64,000 nucleotides of DNA from Agapanthus africanus (GCA_030015575.1 JASDDO010000001.1:514037772-514101771), one strand, 5' to 3'. Shown: positions 10,219-22,223, numbered from the stretch's first letter. Numbers and translations: made by a program. The notes: generated by a model not told the origin, from the letters alone.

Positions 10219-11147
10219 TCTGAGATGGAATCCATGTACACCAATAAAATATGGATTTTGGAAAATGCTCCTGAAGGGGTAAAACCCATTGGGAGCAAGT
10301 GGATTTTTAAAAATAAATTTGGTGTAGATGGAAAAGTTGAGACTTTCAAAGCTAGACTTGTAGCAAAGGGTTTTCGTCAACGACCAGGTGTGGATTATGA
10401 CGAAACTTTTTCTCCAGTGACTACGAAATCTGGCAAATGGATGTTAAGACCGTCTTTCTAAATGGTGATTTAGAAGAGTGCGTGTACATGACTCAGCCAG
10501 AGGGCTTCATAGATAGTGGGAGCAGCGGAAAGGTGTGCAAACTGCTTAGATCCATTTATGGGTTAAAGCAAGCATCGCGGAGTTGGAACATCTATTTTGA
10601 TGTAGTAGTCAAAGAGTTTGACTTCATCAAAAATATAGATGAACCTTGTATCTATAAGAAGGTGGCAGAGAGTAAGGTTGTCTTCCTCGTATTGTACATG
10701 GATGACATACTCTTGATAGGAAATGATATTCCTATGCTGCAATCAGTCAATCTCTTCTTATCACAAAGATTCTCAATGAAAGATCTAGGTGATGCCTCCT
10801 GCATATTGGGGATTAGGATCTATAGAGATAGATCCAAAAGGATACTGGGATTGTCCCAATCCAGGTACATTGACACCATACTAAAAAGGTTTAGTATGGA
10901 AGAATCCAAGCATGGGAACCAACCCACGATCTCTGGACTCACTCTCTCCGAAGAGATGTCTCCCAAGACTGATTTGGAAAGAGCTCGCATGCAAGGGATG
11001 CCCTATGCTTCGGCAGTAGGCTCTATCATGTATGTGATGCTATGTATCAGACCCTATATAGCATACTCACTAAGTGTAGTGAGTCGGTATCAAGCAGATC
11101 CTGAAGAGAGTCACTGGACAGCTGTGAAGAACATTCTCAAGTACTAG
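10219..11147 (+). pseudogene. Copia A pol, part 2: reverse transcriptase, broken by a small deletion
   Basis: The RT start ([15 protein letters not shown], then [24 protein letters not shown]) runs to about 10416. The frame then changes and resumes at [10 protein letters not shown]. Copia B retains about 49 extra bases at this point (about 45917-45965), so A suffered a deletion there. The catalytic YMDD is intact at 10695-10706. The tail (SAVGSIMYVMLC) ends at TAG 11145-11147 in the middle of the RT-RNase H connection. Confidence 0.9.
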
Positions 11148-11681
11148 CGAAGGACTAGAGACATGTTCTTGGTGTATGGTAATGGAGAACTCCGAGTGGA
11201 GTCCTTTACCGATTCCAGCTTACAAAGTGATAAGGACGACTCTAAGTCGTACTCGGGATTTGTCTTTACCTTTAATGGAGGGGCGGTATGTTGGAAGAGT
11301 TCCAAACAGGATACCGTTGCAGACTCGACGATGGAGGATGAATACATCGCTGCCAACGATGCTGCCAAAGAGGCTGTCTGGGTTAAGAAGTTCATTAGTG
11401 AACTAGGTGTGGTTCCATCCATTGAGCATCCAATACCTCTGTATTGCGATAACAATGGAGCTGTTGCTTTGGCCAAGGAACCCAGGTCCCATCAGAAGTC
11501 CAGGCATATTCTGAGGCGGTATCACCTGATCAGGGAGATAGTTGATCGCCGGGAGATCGAGGTCAGGAGAGTAGATACGAAGGATAACACTGCGGATCCA
11601 CTCACGAAGGCCATTCCCCAGATACAGTTTGAGAGATTATTCGGGATGCTAGGTATGAGATACTACAGCAGCTGGCCTTAG
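11148..11681 (+). pseudogene. Copia A pol, part 3: RNase H
   Basis: A copia-type RNase H with TDSSLQSDKDD, GGAVCWKSSKQDTVADST, EDEYIAA and YCDNNGAVALAKEP, ending with NTADPLTKAIP. The stop is TAG at 11679-11681, overlapping the first base of the polypurine tract. The domain is intact once past the stop at 11145-11147. Confidence 0.9.
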
Positions 11682-11695
11682 TGCAAATGGGAGAT
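11681..11695 (+). other. Polypurine tract of copia A
   Basis: The sequence GTGCAAATGGGAGAT sits directly before the 3' LTR start (TGTTAG). Copia B has the closely similar GTGCAAGTGGGATAT at 46886-46900, and copia C GCAAGTGGGAGAT on the minus strand. Confidence 0.85.
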
Positions 11696-13897
11696 TGTTA
11701 GTTATGTATATTCCCTAGAGGCCATTGTTGTACATATGATGTATATTATGATGGATGCTTGGATATATACAGAGAGGACTTTCTTGCTCGTCATGATAGT
11801 ATGCTATTTGGTTTCACTTTATCTTAACATGTTGACTTGTATTGGTTTACTGTCTTTCTCTCACATGTTGATAAAGCCCTTAGGATCTGTACTCGACTAC
11901 TGGGATTATGATGAGATCATACTAGTAGGGCCACGGTAGTCAATGAGTACATCCTATAACTATTCCTAGTCGAGGGTATATCGAGACAGGACATCGATAC
12001 ACCAGAGTAGACTAGCGTATACGCATCTTGACCCATATGATGGGCGATGGATGATCCCATATCCATCGGTGTTTGACATCAAGGATGGTGTACGGGTGCT
12101 CAGTGGAGACTGGGTACACTGGACAGACTCGCCGAGAACTCCCAGATGGTGATATACCACACGTCAGATGGCAGTTCTCCGGTGACACTGGTACAGGATA
12201 GTCTGTAAACCCGAGATCGTCATAGAGTCTTGTGTGATTCCCACTGTGCTTTGATTTCTACCTTACCACATCCAAGAGGGCATGCAAAACGGTGGCTTTT
12301 GGGTACAGTCCCGAATCATATGGAGGCAATGAGCGATAGGAGGGCATTCATCTCTCCCAGTGTAGGGAGTTGATGTTGTGCTGTGTTCGATTGGCTATAG
12401 CTGGAAGTCCCTGGCCAGGACTGATATAGAGATATACTGGTAAGTGTTACCAGTAGTTTCTCGACCTGTTATGAGCCTCACATCGACACGACTTATCGGT
12501 TACTGGGGTCTGACGTATACCACCCATAGACTTGATATGCGACATATCAGACGAACAGACCGGACTGTACGGGAGTGTTACTGATTGGATTCACAGGAGA
12601 ACGGACAGGCTAGCTTGTTGATCTTCTGATCGCTCAATACCTGGGTAGCTGTTACGTTTAGCTGACCGCTGGTAGCTTGTGGGTGATTGATATGATCATC
12701 ACCTGCTACCAGCGTATTGACGATTCTTTAGAGTCCTACACAGAGGTTTCTTGGCTCAGGCAAAACGGAGTAGAGGCACATATGTGATATGTGCAGGACC
12801 GAGGATAATACGATATGAGATACCGTATTATATTCTCGAGATATTTAGATATGAACCGGGTCATCGGATCAAGTGTTGATTCGATGAATCGGTACATGAT
12901 ATATTAGTCGGTTATATTCGATATAGCCGGATCGTCGGATCAAGTGTTGATTCGATGATTTAATGTATAATGATATATATGCTATATTGCATTACATTAT
13001 CTAATATTGGCTCGCTTTATTATTTCATTTTCTCACCGGATTAATACATTGATATATATGTGATATATGTTAATTGTATTATTTTCTTTTGTTGCAAATA
13101 TATAATATATATGTGATATATATTATTGTGACATGATATGATTTATTATGAAACATGATTAGGGATGATAAAAAGAGATTAGGGTTTGATTAAGGTTAGC
13201 CTCTTCTTGATTATTCTAGAAGGATTTCCTTTTGTCTTGGTTAAGATATTATGGTTGATACTTATCCTTGACTCATACTTAACCTAACCAAACCCTAGCT
13301 CTAGTTTATTCTCTACAAAGGTTGAGCCTCTCATCCTTGACCATGGTTCTATAATCAATCATATACTCTTATCTACTATTCATCACAAAAGGATTATTCT
13401 CATGATTCTTCATCTTCTTCTCTCTTGAGTTTGAGAGAGAGTTCACTTGTGATTTCTTTTGTGATGAGTTCTTGTGAGAAAATGATATAAAAAGAAAGCA
13501 TAAATACTACTCCATCATCCTCATCTAATCTAGCCCATTGGATTAGGGTGTTCACCTCATTAGAGTGAGAGAGCTTGAGCTATTGCAACTTCGACGTAGA
13601 TCATTGGAGAAAAGGAATACGACAAGCTTTCATGGATCGTTCGAGTCATGGAGCCTCTCTTGAGTCCAGGAGATCGTGGATCGCGGCGAAGGGACTTCTA
13701 CTCGGAGCTTGTGAAGCAAAAGAGCAGACTACAAAGGTTGTAATCCCTCACACTTAGGTTTAAAGATGTTATCTTGCATGTTAAACCCTAATAATCTAGC
13801 AAAGATCCCGGCTTTGGGTTGTTCGGGACGTCTAAAATTTTATTCGGGCATGTTTGATGCCTTATGAACCGTCATAAGAGTGCCTAGGAACCCTACA
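11696..13897 (+). repeat. 3' LTR of copia A
   Basis: A 2202-bp copy of the 5' LTR, TGTTAG to CCCTACA, followed by the TSD GGTGG. The 12-bp hairpin at 12805-12831 differs from its 5' partner at both members of one base pair (G-C in 4698/4714, A-T in 12810/12826) plus one new mismatch. Confidence 0.93.
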
Positions 13898-15085
13898 GGT
13901 GGTTTCTAGATTGTCTGTGAACCGTCGAGATTTGGAACTAGGGACTTTTCCAAGACTCCATTTTGTTGACGTTGCGTCTGCTATACTGCTGAAGTGAGAA
14001 GAAACGCTATTATCGATCTCTAGGTTGTCTGTGAACCGTCGAAATTTGGAACTAGGGACTTTGCCATGGCTCCGAGATAGTCTCTAGGTTGTTGGTGAAC
14101 CGTCGAGGCTTGGAACTAAGGAATTTGCCATGGCTCCATTTTATTGACCCTGGGGTCGCTTGTTGATGTCGTGTCTGCATCCTGTTGGAGTGAGAAGAAA
14201 CACAGTTGTTGATCTCTAGGCTGTTTGTGAACCGTCGAGATTTGGAACTAGGGACTTTGCCATAGCTCCTCTTTGTTGACGTTGCGTCTGCTATCCTGCT
14301 GAAGTGAGAAGAAACGCTGTTGTCGATCTCTAGGCTGTCTGTAAACCATCGAGATTTGGAACTAGGGACTTTGCCATGGCTCCGAGGTAGTCTCTAGGTT
14401 GTTGGTGAACCGTCGAGGCTTGAAACTAGGAACATTTCTATGGCTCCATTTTGTTGACCCTGGGGTCGCTTCTTGACGTCGTGTCTGCATCCTGTTGAAG
14501 TGAGAAAAAACGTCCTTGTTGATCTTTAGGCTATCTTTGAACCGTTGATATTTGGAACTAGGGACATTGTCATGGCTCCGATTTGTTGACGTTGCGTCTG
14601 CTATCCTGCTGAAGTGAGAAAAAACGCCGTCGTTGACACTGCGTCTGCTGTAACAAGATGAATGTCGAGGTGGTCTCTAGGTTGTCTATGAACAGTCGAG
14701 ATTTGGAACTAGGGACTTTGCCATGGCTCTGCTTTGTTGACATTTTGTCCACATCCTGCTGGAGTGAGAAGAAACATCATTATTGATCTCTAGGCTGTCT
14801 GTAAACCGTCGAGATTTAGAACTAGGGACTTTGTCATGGCTCCGTTTTGTTGACGTTGCGTCTGCTATCCTACTGAAGTGAGAAGAAACGACGTCGTTGA
14901 CACTGCGTCTGTTGTAACGAGACGAATGTCAAGATGGTCTCTAGGTTGTCTGTGAACCGTCAAGATTTAGAACTAAGGACTTTACCATGGCTCCGCTTTG
15001 TTGATGTCGTGTCTGCATCCTGCTGGAGTGTGAAGAAACACCGTTGTTGATCCCTAGGTTGTCTGTGAACCGTCGAGATCCGTCT
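13898..15085. repeat. Tat 3' tandem array, main part
   Basis: About eleven copies of a unit beginning CTCTAGGTTGTCTGTGAAC and continuing CCGTCGAGATTTGGAACTA, GGGACTTTGCCATGGCTCC. Spacing alternates between short (about 62-68 bp) and long (about 113-152 bp) units, the long ones adding TTGACGTTGCGTCTGCTAT and GAAGTGAGAAGAAACGC. This looks like a young higher-order pattern. Such arrays after pol are known in Tat elements and can seed satellite DNA. Confidence 0.9.
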
Positions 15086-15780
15086 CTCCTTCTGATGGAG
15101 CCTGGTAGGAAAATGTGGTTCCCCTTTCATTTATGCCCATGGATTGTATACAGGGGTCGATGTGGACTTACCTGTAGGGCAAAAGATTCATTTTCATTGG
15201 TTCATTTTTTTATTTATTTCCGCTACGCTCTATCATTTCAGCTTTTATATCGCGAAAGTCATGATTGCCCAATCATTTCGGCCTTTTATCCCAATGCCCA
15301 ATCATTTTGACTATTTTTCTTTTTACTCGCTACTTTTTATTGCGAGTTGCCCAAACATTTCGAATGTTTTTATATGCATATATTTTGCTCGCTGATTTTT
15401 ATTGCGAGTTGCCCTATCATTTCGGCAATTTCATATACATTTTTTTGCTCTCTGATTTTTGTTGCGAGTATGGAACTTGATATCTGATACCAATCTCGGC
15501 ATCAGCACCGCTGCGACTGGAATATTGCTAGGAGCGAATCTTCATTTGCCATGAAAGGACTTGAAAATTGACACATGTTCAGGCATCAGTATCGCTGCGA
15601 CTGGAATATGGCCAGGAGCGGATCATCATTTGCCGTGAAAGGACTTGGAAATTGACGCCTGTTCAGGCATCAACATCGCTACCACTGGGATGTTTCCAGG
15701 AGCGAATCATCATTTGATTTTGGGTGTCTGAACAAAGATGGCTTAACAGACAGGGTTAGGATCCTGCCGACTAAGGTTTT
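15086..15780. repeat. Further small tandem families in the Tat 3' region
   Basis: Two more families are visible. At about 15330-15475 a unit of roughly 77 bp carries ATTGCGAGTTGCCC. At 15495-15715 a unit of about 85 bp carries GGCATCAGYATCGCTGCGAC and CAGGAGCGAATCATCATTTG, three copies. The word TGCCCATGGATTGTATACA occurs at about 15135 and again at 16021, each followed by CTGTAGGGCAA, so larger duplication units also exist. Confidence 0.75.
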
Positions 15781-15784
15781 TTGA

Positions 15785-16190
15785 CTTAATGAGCCGTAAG
15801 GGTCTCATAAAGGTATTTCTCCCTACGAATCGTGAGGATCTCGTAGGTGTATATTCTCCTTAGAAGTCATGGGGACTTCTAAGTGGTGTTTTCTCTTATA
15901 AGTCGTAAAGATCTCATAAGAGTATTTTCTCCTTATAAGTCGAGAAGACTTACAAGTATCATTCACCACATGAGGACATTCCTCGTGATTGGTGGAACTT
16001 GGTGGGGGAAATGTTATTTGTGCCCATGGATTGTATACAAGGGCCAGCATTGTACCCCCTGTAGGGCAACTTGGGGAATACGACGGCTTAAGGACATGTT
16101 TGGATCCCTGTAACTTAAGACTTGAATCCTATGAACCGTGAGGGTCTCATAGAGAGATTTCTCCTTACAAGTCGAATGGATCTCGTAGGT
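15785..16190. repeat. Tandem hairpin units with varied arms
   Basis: Units about 35-45 bp apart share a centre like CGTGAGGATC and a spacer like TATTTTCTCC, but their arms differ while staying complementary: ATGAG/CTCAT (15789-15808), CCTACGA/TCGTAGG (15822-15847), CTTAGAAGTC/GACTTCTAAG (15859-15883), CTTAT/ATAAG (15895-15920), CTTATAAGTC/GACTTACAAG with one mismatch (15932-15956), and CTATGA/TCATAG (16129-16152). They lie in the transcribed 3' region of the Tat element. Confidence 0.7.
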
Positions 16191-16194
16191 GAAA

Positions 16195-16742
16195 ATTTTA
16201 CGAGATTGCGCCCGTTCGGGTTTTCACAAGATCGCCGGTAGCCCTGCTGTTTTTACTCACAACGCCCTTTCGAGTTTTCATCCGTCCCCATTTCGCTTGT
16301 GGACATACCATTTTTTTTACAACGAGATTGCGCCCTTTTAGGTTTTCATAAGCTCGCCGGTATCCCTGCTGTTTTTACTCACGGCGCCCTTTCGGGTTTT
16401 CAACCGTGCCCATTTTACTTGTGGACGTACCGTTTTTTTTTACCCCTCCGTTTGCCAATGGCACTTAGGTGGGACTTCGCCACTAGGGTAGCTGTGTAGC
16501 CAGCGGAACTTGAGTTGCTGTCCTTGCCATTGGGACTTATGGACTTGAATTCCACCATCGCCGTGTTTGAGGCAACGTATTAGTTTAAGGACATTACTGT
16601 CCATTGTTAGTTTAGGAACATCTCGGTCCAGGGCCAGCATCAAGGAGAAGTTTTGCCGGATACTACTTATAGAGTCTTGACTTAGGAAGACAGCGAGCGG
16701 ACACGAGCGTCTTCATCTATCATTAACCTGGGTTGTGGCTTG
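16195..16742. repeat. Two copies of a ~125-bp unit, then spacer up to integrase
   Basis: A unit with CGAGATTGCGCCC, TCGCCGGTA, CCCTGCTGTTTTTACTCAC and TTGTGGACATACC followed by a T run occurs twice (about 16205-16318 and 16322-16445). From 16446 to 16742 I see only non-coding sequence leading to the integrase stop. Confidence 0.75.
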
Positions 16743-18200
16743 TCAGGTGTAGTATTTCTTAAGGAACCGGTCGTTTATTAGCCGGAAGTGTCTTTCGCCA
16801 TGCATATCTATGAGCAAGTAGGCCCTACCTTGGTAGACCTTTTCTATGATGTACGGGCATTCATAGTTTGGCATGAATTTCCCCCGCTTTGCACGGTTGG
16901 GGATCATAGGTCTTTTTATGACTAGCATGAGTTCGCCTTGGCGGAATGTTCTTGGCCTAGTTAGACTTTCATATGAGTGCATCATACTTGCTTTGTACGC
17001 TTCCAGGTTTTGTTGTGCCATGAGACGAGTTTCATCGAGCTCCTCAAGCCGAAGATGGGCATTTTCTTCATCCGCCAGCTCGTATCGAATTGCCACTCGT
17101 AGAGAGGTTAGCTCTATCTCCAAGGGAAGTGTCGCTTCCGTGCCGAATACCAACGCGAATGGAGTTGTATTCGTGGCCGTTTTGAACATGGTTTAATAAG
17201 CCCAGAGAGCTTCATGCAGTCTCTCGTGCCAGTACTTTTTATTTCTGGACACATTCTTTTTTATGATCTTCATCAAGTCTTGTTGAAAGCCTCAGCTAGA
17301 CCGTTAGCTCGGAGATTATAGACCGAAGACTATCTCCAATCTATATGATGTTGCCATGCGAAGCGGCTAATCTTATGGCTTCTGTAGGCCGGCCCATTAT
17401 TCGAGATGATTTGTCGCGGAGTGCTGAACCGGTAGATGATGTGTGTCCTAAAGAAATGGAGGATGTTCTCCGTCTTCACTTCCTTTAGCGGTACTGCCTC
17501 GGCCCTATTAGAGAAGTGATCAGTTGTTGCTAATATGAACCGATGTCCCTTGGATGATGCTGGTTCGATAGACCCGATTATATTGGTTCCCCACATTTCG
17601 AACGGCCAGCTAGCCAATGTTGGGTGTAGCAGATTTGGATGCTGGTGGATGAAGTCCCCGTGAATTTGGTATGAGTGACACTGCTGCGCATATTCGAGGC
17701 AATCCTGAATCATCGTGGGCCAATAGTAACCCATTCTCTTGATCTTCAGCTTCATCTTTGGTCCGGCTTAATGAAAACCGCAGAGTCCGTCGTGCGTTTC
17801 TTGGATGACCCTTTTTGCTTCTTCTGGTCCCAGGCATCTCAGCCACAGACAGTCGAATGATCTCTTATATAAAGTATCATTGACGAAGGTGAAAGACAGG
17901 GCTCGCTTTATGAGCTGATGTCTTGATGATGCGTTTTCGGGCGTTCGATGGTATTTGAAGCAGTCTATGAAGACTTTCCTCCGATCCTTGCCCTTTTCTT
18001 TGTCTTCTTTCCGGAGGACTGCTCGTTTGGTCGCTTCATTTCCTTCAGACGACTCTGGAGGTATTTCTGCTAGCGCGAGAACCCGGCGGCTTTGCATAAT
18101 GATTCTTACATCATCGAGGTTTTCGTCGGCCAGTTCCTTAGCGAGTTTGGCTAACGCATCCGCCTTGCTATTTTCCGGCCGCGGTATGCTTTCCACGATG
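16743..18200 (-). pseudogene. Tat integrase and end of second RNase H
   Basis: Reading right to left: SIPRPENSKADALAKLA, the end of the second RNase H; a charged linker; the zinc-binding start of integrase (HDGLCGFH, then YYWPTMIQDC, CHSYQIHGD); the core (WPFEMWGTNIIGSI, ATTDHFSNRAEAVPL, ISNNGPAY); and a C-terminal block (TPFALVFGTEATLPLEI ... RHFRLINDRFLKKYY). A TAA replaces one codon straight after GFH, and stops follow the core near 17330. The order RNase H, second RNase H, integrase marks the Tat lineage. Confidence 0.88.
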
Positions 18201-21200
18201 TGTAACATTTTGGAAAATTACAAATATTAATTTTAAATTTTAAATATGAGTTTAATAAATTATAAAAATGATATAGCTTATGAAATTAGGTATCGGAATT
18301 TTATCCGTAAAAATGTAATTATTTTGGTGAATATGAAAAAAAGTGTGTGATATCATAAAAATGATATTTTGATTATTTTAACATGACATTGTATTTTACA
18401 TTAAGCTATTGATATTTATGTAATAGACTAAATATCTCATATCTTTTATTTTACACGGAATTAGATTGTAAAATAAATTTAATTTGTAACATGGAAGGGT
18501 ATGATATTTGATAATTCTTTTCATGGTTGTTATATCTTAACCTAAGTCTAAACCCTCACAACACCACACCCTCAACCATGCTCAACTACGTCCACCTCCT
18601 TCTTCTTAACTTTACACCTCCTCCTTCATAATTGACACATCCTACTTCACCATGCCACCTCCATCTCACAACTCTCCACCTCATGCTCTCCCTACACCAC
18701 AAAACACCTAGGAAATTCCTTAGCATTCTCAACTGAACAAAAATAAACTCTCCAAACTCCAACACCTAAATTCCTATATTTTCCTCATATCAAAAGAGAA
18801 AGCCATGATCTCCTTCATCAAGTTTGTGTACTTCATCAAGATTAATACACTACAACCCCTAGATGCTTCCACAAGCACTTCATGAACTGGTGTTTCACTG
18901 TACACAATCTCCATAGGTATAATTCCTTCCCTCCTTGCATGTTCAGTATATTTCCATATCTGTTTTCATGAGCAGTCTTATAAAAACAGTGTATTTTGTC
19001 ATATTTAGCCTACAGATATTGAATCTGGAACCACTAGGTGTAATCACTAGAAAATCTAGCAAGTCCATTAACCTAGATAGACCACTAGGGGACTTTACTC
19101 AAAGCCCGAGACCCTATCTCCATGATTGACCCGGCGACATTAGCAATAATTCCGGCCTCGCCGGACTTCTTTGGGAGTTTGGTGTTGGTTTTTCTTCTAT
19201 AGCTTTAGTTTGGTATTTTATAAGTTTCTGTATTGTTTGATTTGTCCCAATAATTACACAAAAAAATTTGACAATGTTTTAGTAAAGGTTTTATCAAGTT
19301 TCTGATATTCCGATACGGGTTTTTCGTATTTTGTATTGCGACTGAAACATTGATGTTCGTACATTGATTTCAGTGGCATATTGTCGTTTTTGGATTAAAT
19401 AGGCTGTAGGTTCTAACTTATGGATGCTTAGCTCGTTATTTTGATTTGAATTTGATATTTACACCGATATTTCATAACTATGATTATAGGTACGATCGTG
19501 AAAGTTTCTGAGATGGAGTTGACGGACATAGCAGCGTGGATTTCAGCGAGCTCAACACGTTGGTGAGAAGATTTACATCTACGGGGGAAGTCGGGTGGAT
19601 GGCGTATAGCACCCCCGCAACCTTATACATATGATACTATGATATATACTTATTTCTTTTGTGTTTAATTATGTTAATGATATTGAAGTCTTGTTGCATT
19701 TAATGTATATTCATGTGCATAAAGTGTTATTGATGGTTTGGTAGATTGGTATGAGGAATCATACCGTACTTGTGATAATGAGACTCGTATGTCGAATAAC
19801 GGCCAAGTTTCCTTTAGACTCGTAGAGTTATATTTTATTCCGTTTTAGAATGTAATACTTGGATGAGCTATATTTTTTTAATAAAACTAACGATTCGTTT
19901 CCCTTTTTAATGATAAAAGATAAGGACGCGATGCCAATTTCCAAAACGAATATTTTAACCTAAGGTGGCTTCCTTATTTCAAAAGCAATATCTCGTTCCA
20001 TTTTCAAGGATAATGGTATAGCTCATAGTAAGTAGTTACATTTATTAGTTACGCTTAGATTTATTTTACATATTCGCGTTATAATTATCGATGTTATATG
20101 TTTCCGTCGTAAGAACACTCTGATAGAACATTGCACAACTACCAATGAGTATTATGTTGCACGAGCACATACGCATATGTTACACTACACCTCATTGGTA
20201 TTGCCATGTCACTGTAGAACTGCTATACTACGTGATGAGTATTTAGATGTCGATACGAGTAGGCTTTATACACTTATAGAACACTCGTACAATACTAATG
20301 ATTTCCATGTTGCACAAGCACAGACGCGTATGCTACGCTACACATCATTAGTATTGCCATGACACAGTAGAATTGATACGTTTAATTGCTTGTATGACTT
20401 ATTTACGTACTTTACATTATTATTTGTTAAGCATTGCGAATACCAGTACCATGGGTATTCATAGTTGATTCTTATGAGTTTTCAGGATGTTTTAGTTTTG
20501 AAGATATATATCAGTGGTATGGGACGCTGTTATATATGTATATATAATATATCATCAGAATGATCTATGCAAGTATTCTTATTCTTTACTCGATATTTGT
20601 GAATATGATGAGTTGACGTCCACCATGAGCTTGATGTTTTCTGATTGTTTTATCCCGAACCGAGTAGGGGAAATATACGGTTTCGGAATTGCTACTTTTC
20701 CAGACTGAGTGGGGGAGCTATATAGTCAGATATATGGTGGACCTGGTCGAGACCGAGGGGCAGGATAGCCGCATGAGAGGCGGGGAGCCTAGCGAGAATA
20801 CTCGATACCGGAGATAGAGATGAGCATGGCAGATATCCAGGGGATACTGACCGGGGTTCGATTAGGCACGGTGGATATCCAGGAGATACCGACCGGGGCC
20901 AGGGATATCGGGTGATGATCATCTGTTGAGATGGTGTCGACTGTATCTGCATTTGCGTGTCAGTGATGGACACGAGAGATTTGAGGATTTGCGTGTCGGT
21001 GATGGACACAAGGGATTTCTGATTTCGGGTGTCCATGCTGGACATCCATAGATATTGATATGTTGCTATCATGAGATACCCAGTTATATTATAGTTATTG
21101 TAGCCGACCAGGACTGATCCGGGGGACAGCACCTGCATATCTCTTTACCGGTAATCGCATACATTAAAAAGGAATTCAAATCGAGCTATAGTCTCATTAT

Positions 21201-22223
21201 TTTGACATGTCTGGTATAATATTGAAATCTTTTAAATTGTAAACCTCTTTACACTATTCATTAAAACGGCATGACATATATCATAAATAAGATACCTATT
21301 TTATTTCATACTATCACGTCTGCTTTTGTACCGTGACATATCTATTCGGCGGCTATTTTAAAGAAGAGGTTTATATATTTTTTTTCGGCTGCCTTTGGGC
21401 TTATACCGAGATGCAGGTCATTTGCGTTTGATATGTTCTACTTTGGGATCACATAATAGATCGTGTTGCATTTACGATACATATGCATATCATATATTTA
21501 TATTAGTACAGGATATGATAGTATTATATTTATGACCTAGGTATCGTTGTGCATTCAATTTCTACATTGTGATGTACTTTTATTCACTGAGTTGGCAACT
21601 CACCCCCGTTGTGCCACAGTTTCTTGCAGGTGTTACCGCTTGGATTATCAGTGGCTTGAGGCACACATTCCTATCGGTGATTGCTTTGGCAGGTGGGTTA
21701 CTGTTGTATCGTACTCACATTCGTATATTCTTATCTTTTGTATCTATTCAAAACTCCATCAACTTAGAAAGGGTATATTGTGGACTTAGAAGCGAGACTT
21801 AGAGTTATGTGTTGTGATGTCGCACTCATTGGAGTCGACCATTTTATATTGTGGATTTTGTTTCGCTTTTCTTTTCTTCGCCATTGTGCGTCGTATAGTG
21901 TTTGCTTGTTTGCTCTGCCGTTAGGGCATGGAAGTTAGCTCCCGTTGGGATGCTATTTATATTATTATATTACAGCGGGTTTTATTCAAATTACAAAGGT
22001 GGTGTTGTCGATTTTCAAAACGTCATAAATGCTTTTCAAACATACTTAGTTAAACTAAAATGTTTATTTTAAACTGATTCCATCTGATGACTATTTTAAA
22101 CTTCACCTCCAATATTTTCAAAAAGGGTTTAGATTCCGAGTTTCGGCTTACTTGAACCGCGTCGACGTTTTTAGATGTCACGTGATTTAAGTGCCGGTCA
22201 CGTGCCACATTCGGGTCGTGACA
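18201..22223 (+). mobile_element. Insertion D1: 4.0-kb LTR-like unit, probably a solo LTR of a chromovirus
   Basis: It begins TGTAACATTTTGG and ends GGGTCGTGACA, interrupting the second RNase H of the Tat element between PSYI and VESIP. Flanks are CGATG (18196-18200) and GGATG (22224-22228), a 5-bp TSD with one change. No PBS, polypurine tract or pol motif is visible and all ORFs are short. Ends like TGTAAC...GTGACA on a 4-kb LTR resemble plant Tekay/Del chromoviruses, which is an inference. It contains a duplicated hairpin region (20141-20355) and small repeats at 20840-21050. Confidence 0.72.
20141..20355. repeat. Duplicated stem-loop in D1 with changed but paired arms
   Basis: Copy 1 has arms ACCAATGAG (20141-20149) and CTCATTGGT (20191-20199). 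Copy 2 has AATACTAATGAT (20291-20302) and ATCATTAGTATT (20344-20355). Between the arms both keep ATGTTGCACRAGCACA and a CTAC-rich end, and both are followed by TTGCCATG and a CAGTAGAA or TGTAGAA word. Confidence 0.75.

Larger units (their letters stand above)
3587..13897 (+). mobile_element. Copia element A, full-length, gag-less
   Basis: A complete Ty1/copia insertion: 5' LTR 3587-5783, tRNA-Met PBS at 5785, a 2.7 kb leader, pol 8461-11681, a polypurine tract at 11681-11695 and 3' LTR 11696-13897. The TSD is GGTGG on both sides (3582-3586, 13898-13902). Pol keeps domain order protease, integrase, RT, RNase H but carries two stops and one frameshifting deletion. No gag or CCHC zinc knuckle is found anywhere between the PBS and protease. 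Integrase and RT resemble the Tork/TAR/Angela side of plant copia; the lineage is not settled. LTRs differ by roughly 3 percent by eye, so it is clearly older than copia C. Confidence 0.93.

Noticed and set aside
13898..15085. Regular repeats resembling a CRISPR array
   Set aside because: Units are degenerate, vary in length and directly abut; spacers are not unique and the setting is a plant retrotransposon 3' region.
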